Positions 1-9,013 of a stretch of DNA of 64,000 nucleotides are shown in pieces. Below the pieces are notes generated by a model. That model had not been told where the DNA came from and did no database searches. It worked only from the letters and a program-made list of their open reading frames with translations. Every line of letters starts with the position of its first letter. The first letter of the stretch is position 1. This DNA comes from Spongilla lacustris. Lineage: Eukaryota > Porifera > Demospongiae > Spongillida > Spongillidae. Where the stretch lies: the NCBI GenBank assembly GCA_949361645.1, contig OX442415.1:16042085-16106084 (forward strand). The letters are read 5' to 3'. A program made the translations under genes and the position numbers.

Positions 1-1464
1 TGTTTTGGCAGAAGATGGAAAAATTGAGGATCCAGTTTGATATTGATGAGCCATTGCTACGAAGGAAGCGAAAGGTACACAGCGATTTGAGGCAGGCATT
101 GCTCCAGCTTAGTTTGCTACATCTCCTAAGGATGAATACCGTCGGGTGTTTTTTGAGTGTTTTGATCTTGCAGTGATGAGCACCCGCCACAGATTTCACC
201 AAAAAGGCTTCAAAACCTTCTCGAGTCGAATGTGGTAGCAACTATTGTTTAACCTTAAAATTCTGCAGGTCCAAGTCCTACGAGTAGGACCAATATTTGA
301 AAATTCATTATAAATTGAAATGCACCATTTCTCTACTGTTTTTTGATGTGTCTATATATCATGCTAAATTTACCAATTGTCATTCTAATTTTTAAATCAC
401 ACCCTTGGTTACAAATAAAAAGATACGGTTCTTAAAAATGCATTATGTAGAGAATTTAATTGTCACAGAAAAAAGTACGACAAGTACTCGGACAAGTATC
501 ACTGTTTTTGAATGTTTTTTTAAGCATAATGTGTGGGCTACTTTATACATTCTACGGCATGCAGTGATTTTACTCTAATTGATTTTGCCATTTTTACCAA
601 AAACGCACTGTACGTTTTCGAGATTTTGTCCATTCACTGGGCTATTCCGCGTCTGACAAATACCTATCGTTCATAAGCTTGTGGAGCAAGCAATTTCCAA
701 ATCTACAATGTACTTTTTATATGCTTAGTGCAAAAGACCTGTCCTACTACTCCCTTCTTTTAAAATATTGCTCTGATATTCCCAACATTACTTTTTGGTA
801 CTTTAAGTTGCTTTGCAATTTACCGCAAATACGTCTTTTAGCAATGCAGTATTGATTGTATTTGACAATCTTTGAAGAATTGCAAGAAAGTAAAAATATT
901 TCCTGAATTAATAACCATTTCTACAGTGCAATGAGATTTTGGTTTATTTTTTGATCATATGAGTTTGCTAAAAATTAATTTTAACTAGCGTCCTACGCAT
1001 AGGACGCTAATCCTACGCGTAGGACGACGGGAGATTAAAGGTTAAGGCATGCAAAGAGCAGAATTATGCAGAGAAGCTTGATTTTGTGTGCAACTTTTTT
1101 ACAAATGATTTCAACAAAGTTTAGCTTGCAGCTGAACTCTTAACCCTACGTACACTTAATGTTCAGAAATAGCTGCAGATGAGGAGCCATCAGTCGGTTC
1201 TATCAAGACAGCACTGTTAGCACTTAGCACAATGCAGCGAAAGCTGCTTAGCGCTGTTGTGAGGCTGTTTCTGAATCAGCTATTAGCCATCCTCCCAGCA
1301 ACGAATGCCACATCGGAGCGATCATTAAATAATTCAGTGCATTGCGTAGAATTAAATCGTATCTGAGGAGTACAATGTCTCAGGCCTACTTAAACCACCA
1401 GATGATACTACATTATCATCAAGAAATGACGGACAAACTTGATATGCCAATGAATACATATTGA
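1..1464 (+). pseudogene. Decayed hAT-superfamily transposase, split by an inserted element
   Basis: Two separated blocks read as one hAT transposase. At 131-200 the frame gives YRRVFFECFDLAVMSTRHRF, a segment typical of ZMYM/52-kDa-repressor-like hAT proteins. After the insert at 249-1045, about 1070-1140 reads YAEKLDFVCNFFTNDFNKV. At about 1290-1464 it reads LPATNATSERS, then, after a one-base frame change, SALRRIKSYLRST and LNHQMILHYHQEMTDKLDM up to a TGA. The last part is the hAT C-terminal dimerisation region. In-frame stops and frameshifts rule out a functional product. The catalytic DDE core is not visible because the gene begins before the window. Seen: motifs and lesions. Known: the family motif. 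Inferred: one ancestral gene. Confidence 0.8.
249..1045. mobile_element. TTAA-bounded nonautonomous element inside the hAT pseudogene
   Basis: The insert begins TTAACCTTAAAATTCTGCAG and ends in a sequence whose reverse complement starts TTAACCTTTAATCTCCC. A TTAA lies at each edge. Both ends carry subterminal palindromes of the type GTCCTACG-NNN-GTAGGAC (near 276-293 and 990-1025). It contains no coding frame. TTAA target choice is characteristic of piggyBac elements, but the remaining terminal sequence is not diagnostic, so the superfamily is an inference. The flanking DNA on both sides belongs to the same hAT reading frame, which fixes the boundaries well. Confidence 0.65.
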
Positions 1465-4400
1465 ATGAATACATATTGAAGAACGAATCAAGAAGAAGCA
1501 TGCACGTTTGCTACCTTTCCCCTATGAACTTTTTATATAGCTATAGTTTACTCACGCACCTGCATATATATTGTTTTTACCGCCTATAATTGTGGCTGTG
1601 GCAACCGTAAAATCACCACGTAGTAGCGGATCCAGGGCATATAGATCACAGCGATAGCGCATGCATGTATCAGTACATACATTGCTAGTCGGGCGGGCCC
1701 TACCACCGCGTTTGGTCGACCAAACGCGGGCCCGCCCGACTAATGCATTGCGTGAAGATTTTAAAAGTTGTTTTTACGTCTCATTGATGACAGAGAACAA
1801 TGCAACGCATGCAGGACCATCTTAAAAGGCTAAATTTAAAAAAATAGCTCCGTGTCTCAGTGTCGCAATTTCTAAATGAATAGACAGTGAGTTAAGTTAT
1901 ATAGAATACGTACTATATTTTTTTGCACTTTTTGCGTAGTTTTGGAGGGTTTTACAACGCAAAGTTATGATTTTAGTTAAAGCCCGAGAACGATATGTCA
2001 TCGGAACCCCGAGCCAGAACGAACCGCTGAGGAAGAACGATTTAACCAGACCCCGAGCTAAACTATCTTTAAAGAGGCAACGCCGGGTACTGTAATGTCG
2101 GTTCAACCAAAGGACACATAGGAACATCAGTCATGCACTTTAGCCAAACACACCACCAACACGCATGCGTACCGTATGCTACACTACTCCCCAGATTCAC
2201 AGTATCTACTGGCATGTGGTAACTCTCATCCTGGTCTTCAGCTGCTGCAGACAGATCATCATCACCTTCATGTTGATTATCCATAGCTCCAGATAGAACA
2301 ATAAATCAGCGGCCATGAAGAGTGCAGACCTTCTGCGAAAAGAATGCGACGACCGCGGCAGCCAAACATGCTGCAGGGGTGAAATGCTAATGCAGGGGTA
2401 ATACGCTTGTAACGATATCTACCAATAAACCCAATAGCTATAGGTACGTTCGAATTCGACTGAGTGAATAAATATTTGGGTTAGATGTGCATCTACATGT
2501 GTACATGACATTTATTGTATATGCGTGTATATACATGTATGTAACTACGTTTATATAGTCACTACACGCGATGGTCGGACTACGCCCCAACTTACGTTTA
2601 TAAACTTACTGAGAGGTCACATGCATACATGTGTACCTTGTGTAGAAATGTCATGTAGATCCACATTAGTCTTGGTTGTCACTGGTTATCATGCATAAAA
2701 CAAAAAAAAACACCTTTCTTTTCTTTACATTGATGTGTGGCTATATACAAGACTCTACAATGTATAATAAGTGTGTTACAAGCAGAAGCGCTAGGGCAGT
2801 CGAAGTCAGAATTCATTGTGCACCTGAGAAAACTGTTAGTGACCTTGCCTTTCATCAATAAAAAAGGTCTGCCTAGGTTTATTGCAATGTAACATGAAGT
2901 TTAACATCCTGTGTACAAAAACAAAGAGCAATTCATCGTATTTGTGCCGCTGCTTACAATAAAGTAGCCTTGACAGAAATCAAAATGTACAAAGGTCAAT
3001 TTCATTTTATTGGAGAACAAGCACACAAGGGATCTTACTTTGAAATGTCATGCTAACATAAAAAAGAAGTCTGTGACGTTATTATATCATTTTCTTTTGA
3101 CTGCAACTAACAGCAGATGGTAGCTTATTCCGACTCCAAGTGCCATAATCATTACCTAACAAAGAGCCATTTGTAACAATATGCTAAACAAAGCACCTAA
3201 AATTGCACCTCTTGAACTCCGCATATAAGCATGCACTATATAATTTCTAAGAAGTATTTGGACGAATCCGTACTTTGGCATTGAAGTAGGCATATTATGC
3301 AAATATATCCATATTTCGCCCATTTGGTAGGCAAATTTTTTTTTACATTTTAATATGCTTCCAATTTATGGTACTTATTCAGGCATTGAATAAATTTGTA
3401 GGTAAGGAATCAACGTTCATAAATTAGAAACGTCGTAACCTTTGATTCAAGCTGAAAGTAATCTGTCCGGATTTTTCTAACATTGATGACGAAATATGGC
3501 ACCAAAACTATTGAACCTGTCATCTCTAAACCATATTTGTGTGTGACAAAGTCACAGGTATCCAGATATAATGATATGAAATTGCCTAGAAACTGAATGG
3601 GAATACTACTTTGCATCTCAATCATTTGCTCATCTCACAAACCAAACCGCAGCTGTTTATTAATTAATGCATCTGATTCTAACATATAGCAGGGCCATTT
3701 TACTAGAGCCCACTATGTTATAATGGTATAGATTTCCAAACACAGGTTACCAGGTCAATCATATGTGCAAAGAAAAAAAAAGATCTAGTTTCTTTCCTTC
3801 AAACTCAGAGGAGCTGAGGGATGTATATGTGTACAGGTATTGCATGACCAATATTTAGGGCATGTGACTTGATTTATCAGTAGTCATAGCATGTGATGTT
3901 TTAACCTTGATGACATTGTCCAATGTATTCAACCATCTGGATAGATAGTTTAATTAAAAATAATAAGTACCAGCATGTTTGCCACTCAGTTGGCATCATA
4001 ATAGGACACATCCATTTTAGATGGCAATTAGCTGCTGCAAGCCTTTAGCTGCCATAATGGTATCCAATGATACAATTGTAGGCAGGCAGACTGATTATCA
4101 TAACAGTAACAACATCATGGAAAAGGCCCATTGGATATGCTAGATTTACATTCATGACCAATACATGAGTGAAAAAGACTAATGTGTAAATGAATTTTTT
4201 TGTATTTAGAATAAGGGTATTGGTGATAAACACAACCAATTATTTGAACTGTGTAGATGGTCAAACTGCAGATGTACATGTATGTAAGGTAATATTCATA
4301 ATAATATTATATTTTTATATGTATCACTTCCATGCATGCATGCAGGACTCACTACAATAGCTCTTATGTTGTTGTCTTTGGCAGCTTTAAGCAGTCCACC

Positions 4401-4729
4401 TTCAAATAAATTTAAAGGTAATTTCTGTAGAAGATTTTAGTTTTATTATTACAGCTGCAATTTCAAGTGCTATTATTTATAATCGTTTGAGCACTGCAAA
4501 TACATGCAATAACATGCAAAGTATACTTGGCATGAAAGTGAAAATAACTATTGATCATATTTTTGTACCAGGATGTATAAAATTAACTACACATGTATTT
4601 ACTTGTGTGTTTGTGCATTTGTGCCATATTTGGTTATTTATGTGCAAATGATATTGCAATTATAACACATATAAGAACTGTAGGGGTGTAATCTCTATGT
4701 AATATGTGTTATTAATGTAAATAATAACA
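1465..4729. other. AT-rich DNA with no convincing gene
   Basis: No credible gene was found. Position 1622 carries an isolated copy of the hAT terminal motif (AGTAGCGGATCCAGGG) without a partner end. At 1685-1742 there is a long hairpin: arms CTAGTCGGGCGGGCCC and GGGCCCGCCCGACTAA around a second 22-base palindrome at 1707-1728. A minus-strand frame at 2069-2284 starts with an acidic stretch (MDNQHEGDDDLSAAAEDQDE) and could be a first exon, but nothing supports it. At 4354-4399 on the minus strand a short ankyrin-like stretch (LLKAAKDNNIRAIV) is followed by a GTGAGT donor. The rest is unassigned. Confidence 0.5.
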
Positions 4730-5096
4730 GCTAAGGCTACCGAGGAGAGAAAGCTTAAAAGCCAACATGGGCAAGTGTGCTGATTTGGGTTGGGTATGTG
4801 TCCCGGTTGTTGTGGAGTCTTATGGGGCATGGGGTTTGACGGCTAGGGATTTCTTTTCTAAACTTGGGTCCCGTTTGGCTACATCATTGGGAAAGTCAAA
4901 GTCAGTGGTCATCCATGAGCTGTACGGAAGGTTGAGCATGAATCTTGTCAGGGCCAGTGCCACCGCGATCCTGTCCAGGTCCATACCTCCTCCTGAGCTT
5001 CAGTAGGCTAGCAACTTGTTTTGTGCATATCATGTGTCTGTGTCATGTTTGTACTGTATCAATCCAATATGAATAATAAACAATAAAAAAATAATA
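4730..5096 (+). pseudogene. 5'-truncated retrotransposon copy: C-terminal endonuclease end
   Basis: The frame at 4767-5006 encodes the last part of the restriction-like endonuclease seen in full at 9-11.6 kb: CADLGWVCVPVVVESYGAWG, then YGRLSMNLVRASATAILSRS. Just upstream, EERKLKS matches the family but in another frame, so a frameshift lies near 4755-4765. Similarity starts directly after an ATAATAAC stretch, and a short AATAAT-rich tail ends the copy near 5096. It is a dead 5'-truncated insertion. Confidence 0.8.
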
Positions 5097-5103
5097 AAAA
5101 TTT

Positions 5104-5678
5104 GTCCATTGTGCCCCCATGCTGCCCTTGACCCACTAGGTCACCATGCAATAACATGTTGACATGTGGGAGATGTTGTCATACGTCATAACATGCTGCG
5201 CGATGTGCTTGGAGATTTCTTCCATCGAGCCCACCTGTCCGTTGCAGTGGAAAAGGGTCATGGTCTCACAAGAGATCACAACTGTCAACGTCCTGCTGAT
5301 TTGCTTGTGACAGGTTGGGACAGAGGTAGACCTGCAGCAATGGACATCACAGTGACCTCTCCACTCACTCCTGTCATCTTGGGGGAGTCATGCCAAGTGG
5401 TTGGTGCTGCAGCACTTGTAGCAGAGAATCGGAAGTTGCAGGCCAATAGCCTCAAATGTCAACAGCTAGGGTGGGCCTGCACACCCTTGGCAGTAGAAAC
5501 GTATGGCAACTGGGGTGAGGTTGCTCAAGGAACATTCTCCAGGCTTGCATCCCACCTTGCCATCAGCCAGTCCAGGCCAAAGGCATTAGTGGTGGCAGAC
5601 ATATACGGCAGGCTTAACCTCGATTTGGTGAAGTCCATTGCTAGGGCACTCCTGGCAAGAGAGCTTCATCCATCCTGA
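5104..5678 (+). pseudogene. Retrotransposon copy: zinc knuckle plus restriction-like endonuclease
   Basis: The frame opens at a Cys-x2-Cys...His-His...Cys zinc knuckle (CPLCPHAALDPLGHHAITC), has an in-frame TGA at 5157, and continues as GDVVIRHNMLRD, RPADLLVTGW, DITVTSPLTPVI, KCQQLGWACTPLAVETYG and YGRLNLDLVKSIARALL to the stop at 5678. The RPAD and D-x-T-V-T positions match the PD-(D/E)XK-type endonuclease of R2-superfamily retrotransposons. The reverse transcriptase part is missing. Followed by an AAT-rich tract to 5777. One nonsense codon, otherwise intact. Confidence 0.82.
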
Positions 5679-5689
5679 CTGTGTATGTA

Positions 5690-5748
5690 TAATATATTAA
5701 ATACTGTATAAATAAAAAATAATAATAATAAGTATTTGAAAGAGGAAA

Positions 5749-5777
<29 letters not shown>
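5690..5777. repeat. (AAT)n microsatellite between two retrotransposon copies
   Basis: Interrupted AATAATAAT tracts fill this interval and touch the first coding base of the next copy at 5778. The tract is both the downstream flank of one insertion and the upstream flank of the next. Confidence 0.9.
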
Positions 5778-5780
<3 letters not shown>

Positions 5781-7259
5781 ATTGATGATGGCGTTATTGC
5801 TGGTTCAAAGCAAGTCGTTGTGCAGGCACTTGGTATCATTCAAGATCTTGGCCCACCACTAGGTCTCGTGATTAACTCCTCAAAATGTGAACTCTATGGG
5901 GATTGTGACCTTCAACCATTTCCATCAGAGATGAAAAAATGCAATGCATTTAACCTTGAAATTCTTGGGGCCCCGATTGGAGACACTATTTTCTGTGCAA
6001 AGTTTATTGCAGAGAAGAGAGCAGGTGCATCCAAATTCTTGGCTCTGTTGAAGGAAGTCGGATCCCTTGATTCCCAAGTTGCTTTGGTACTCCTTCGCCA
6101 ATGTGGAGGGTTCTGTAGATTTGTTCATATTGCTAGATGCACCCCTCCCTCCCTTGCTTCTGAGGGCTTGCATTTCTTTGACATTGATGTTCGCCAGTGT
6201 TTCTCTGACTGCTTGTCTATTGACCCACCTAACACAGCATGGCAACAAGCCCAGTTGTGCTTGAGTAGAGGTGGTCTCGGACTCCGCAGCTTATCCCAGC
6301 ATTCAGCAGCAGCATATGTAGCTTCCTGTGCAGTGTCAGGCTCTGCAACCAACACAAGCCACCATCTTCTCCAATCAATAAATTGGTTTAATAGCCTGGT
6401 TTCTCTAGCTGATGTTACTTCTACTGATGAATTGCTGACTTCACCCAAAAATCAGAAGGAGCTTTCTAGTAGAATTGAACATAGTCAGTTTCATGCACTC
6501 TTTGAGTCCTCTTCACTGCCAAATAGGGCACGGCTATTATCAGTCGCATCCACTCATGCTGCTTCATGGCTTTCAGTTGTGCCATCTCCTGGACTCAACC
6601 TACATCTGGAATCGGCAGAGTTCCAAACTGCAATAAAATGATGGCTTGGGATTGACCTATTCAGTGGGGAGAAATGCCCTTGTTGTCTTACCTTGGCATT
6701 AGATCCCTTGGGTCATCATGCACTAACTTGCCGATATAATGGTGATGTGGTCTCTCGCCACAATAGGGTTCGGGATGTTTTTCTTGAGTCTTGTAGGCAG
6801 GCTGGTATTGGTGGCCAAATGGAAGTTGGAAGTGGTTTGGGACATATGCATGATGCCCAACGTACAAGGCCAGCTGACGTGCTTGTTCCTAATTGGGTTC
6901 TGGGAAAACCTGCAGCTTTTGACATAACTGTCACATCACCGCTTACTCCAATTACTCTACACGAAGCGAGTGTGACAAGTGGGTCAACTGCTCAGGTGGC
7001 TGAAAATAGGCAACATGCCAGCAATGACGCAAAGTGCTCAGAGCTTGGGTGGGTGTGTGTACCTTTGGCAGTTGAGGTTTATGGTTGTTGGGGTCCTGAA
7101 GCACAGACAAACCTTTCTCGACTTGCGGCGCGCCTTGCAATTAGATCAAATTGTTGCAAGTCCCAGGCCACTTCGGCTCTCTATGGCAGGTTAAACCTGG
7201 TCCTAGTTAGAGCAAATGCCAGAGCTTTGCTGTCCCGTTCGATGGCAACTGGATGTTAG
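5778..7259 (+). pseudogene. Retrotransposon copy beginning at the YIDD catalytic box
   Basis: One reading frame of about 493 codons with a single nonsense codon (TGA at 6639-6641, where the sister copy has TGG of a KWWLG motif). It starts with YIDDGVIAG, the reverse transcriptase motif carrying two catalytic aspartates, directly abutting the (AAT)n tract. It continues with DLGPPLGLVINSSKCEL (thumb side), LSRGGLGLRSLSQHSAAAY, the zinc knuckle CPCCLTLALDPLGHHALTC and the endonuclease (RPADVLVPNW, DITVTSPLTP, ELGWVCVPLAVEVYGCWG). Everything N-terminal of YIDD, including the first catalytic aspartate, is missing, so it cannot be active. The near-intact frame suggests a fairly recent insertion, which is an inference. 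Confidence 0.85.
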
Positions 7260-7377
7260 TCTCCTCACCTTCTCCGTTCCAGTGTATTGTTTTTTGTTTA
7301 TTAACTGTGTAGCTTAAACTGTAATAATGTTGTAAATGTACAAAGTATTTTATATATGTATATATTTATAATTATAT

Positions 7378-7381
7378 ACAA

Positions 7382-7424
<43 letters not shown>

Positions 7425-7590
7425 GATTGGCCATCACATTGCAGAGGCAACATGCCTGTGCAATGATTGCCAGGCAGCCATTGTAAATAAGAACTTGAAC
7501 ATGAACTTTTCTTTTTAAAATGTATTACGTATTCTGCATGTACCTTGTTTTTATTAAATAATAATAATAATAGTAATAATAATAATAATC
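7378..7590. repeat. (AAT)n tracts flanking a short unassigned segment
   Basis: AAT repeats at about 7380-7424 and 7556-7590 bracket a 130-base non-coding segment (7425-7555). The segment may be a very short 3' end of another insertion, but it shows no recognisable coding match. Confidence 0.7.
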
Positions 7591-7593
7591 TGC

Positions 7594-7902
7594 TCTGTCA
7601 TCTTGGGTGAATCATGTCACCAGGCTGGTGCTGCAGCCCTGGCAGCAGAGACCCGCAAGCTCCACTCCAATGGTCCCAAGTGCCAAGAGTTGGGCTGGTC
7701 CTGCATCCCATTGGCAGTGGAGACTTATGGCAATTGGGGCAAGCAGGCACATGATACTTTCTCCAGGCTGGCATCCTTCCTGGCCATTCACCAGTCCTCC
7801 CCCAAGGCAGTAGTTGTGGCTGAAATTTATGGCCGGTTGAATGTGGTCCTGGTTCGGTCCATTGCTAGAGCCATCCTGGCCAGGGAGCTTCCACCCTCCT
7901 AA
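7594..7902 (+). pseudogene. 5'-truncated retrotransposon copy: endonuclease C-terminal half
   Basis: An uninterrupted frame of about 103 codons starting straight from the (AAT)n tract: VILGESCHQAGAAALAAET, KCQELGWSCIPLAVETYGNW, FSRLASFLAIH, YGRLNVVLVRSIARAILARE. It is closest in wording to the copy at 5104-5678 and corresponds to its last 100 residues. The catalytic RPAD segment is absent. No start codon of its own is expected because it is a 5'-truncated insertion. Confidence 0.83.
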
Positions 7903-8044
7903 CTTACTATTAGTAGTTTAGTTGTATTTAGTATATGTGTACATGTATTGTTATTAATATATACAGTTATATGTTAAAAAAATTTTTTTTTTTGAAGAAG
8001 AATAATACACTAATAATAACACCTAAATAATAATGCATACTGTT

Positions 8045-8068
8045 AAAGTTAAAGAACAAAGAAAATAA

Positions 8069-8099
<31 letters not shown>

Positions 8100-8105
8100 A
8101 ATTTA
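8045..8105. repeat. (AAAT)n microsatellite
   Basis: A run of AAAT units bordering the minus-strand retrotransposon fragment on its 3' side. Confidence 0.85.
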
Positions 8106-8116
8106 ATTGAATAAAT

Positions 8117-8399
8117 TCACTCCTGCATGTATGGAAGTCCTGCTCCGTCTTCTATCTCCATCCTTCTCCTCCACTTCACCCGACTCCCACGAATGCACAA
8201 ATTTGTAGCCCGAAGGATAGCAAACATCAGTCTTGCCCGCACATAACCCATCACTTCACTGTTTGATTTATGCCAAGTTGCAGCAATTTTTTCTGATAGG
8301 AGGTGCATGAATGCCTTTCCTTCAACACCCAGTGCCCCATCTGCAGTCACAACAAAAGGTGTAAATGAAGCATGTACACATTCAGCTGCCTGTGAGTTA
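8117..8399 (-). pseudogene. C-terminal fragment of a different retrotransposon family
   Basis: The minus-strand frame reads ECVHASFTPFVVTADGALG, then LLSEKIAATWH, then VRARLMFAILRATNLCIRGS and a basic tail to the stop at 8117. The pattern R-x-R/K-L-x-F-A-x-L-R-x-x-x-x-C-x-R-G-S is the conserved C-terminal end of another class of animal non-LTR reverse transcriptase polyproteins and differs from the endonuclease end of its neighbours. The copy is cut off upstream at an (AAT)n tract (8400-8458) and downstream at (AAAT)n. Recognition rests on remembered family patterns and was not searched. Confidence 0.6.
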
Positions 8400-9013
8400 A
8401 AATAATAATAATAATAATAATTAATAATGATAATAATAATAATAATAATAATAATAATTTGTTTCCGCGCGCGGTTGGGCAGTGCTACTTTGAATCTCTA
8501 TCCTTGTTCCTTGGACCAAACTCTTGCTTCTACCATTGGTACGTGTAGGCTGGCCACCTCACGCTACTTGCCATCTTTGGCCGAAGCCACGATGTATGTG
8601 CAGAGTGCGCTCCTTTTGGAAAACGTCTTTCAGGATGGCTGGACTTTGCGTTTGGGTGACGGGGCTGAGGAGTTGACTCCGGGAGTGGCCACGAAAAGGG
8701 AGGAATCCCCTCTACCAATTAGGGCTACGCAAGGGGGAACTGGACTCCAAGGCTGTCTCCGAAGACCACGTGTATTTCTTAAAAAAAACCACCGAAGTCG
8801 GACGAGACTAGACCTGGCGCTTTGTCGAGGCATCTGATGGTGCAGTGGGAGGGTGAAAGACGGCTTCCTTTTTGAGTGTATTGTGTATGTATAGCTGGTT
8901 ATATATAATGTAGGCCTACAGTAGTGTATAATACTCGTATTTGGTTCGTATGTAATGTAAATAATAATAATAATAATAATAATTAAAAATAATAATAATA
9001 ATAATAATAATAA
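8400..9013. other. Unidentified segment bracketed by (AAT)n tracts
   Basis: The (AAT)n tracts at 8400-8458 and 8960-9013 enclose about 500 bases. The plus strand has a frame to 8837 (SLAEATMYVQSALLLENVFQ in the middle) that opens within the microsatellite and looks protein-like, but I do not recognise it. Its position between the same kind of tracts as the retrotransposon fragments suggests another truncated insertion. No start codon context or motif confirms a gene. Confidence 0.45.
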
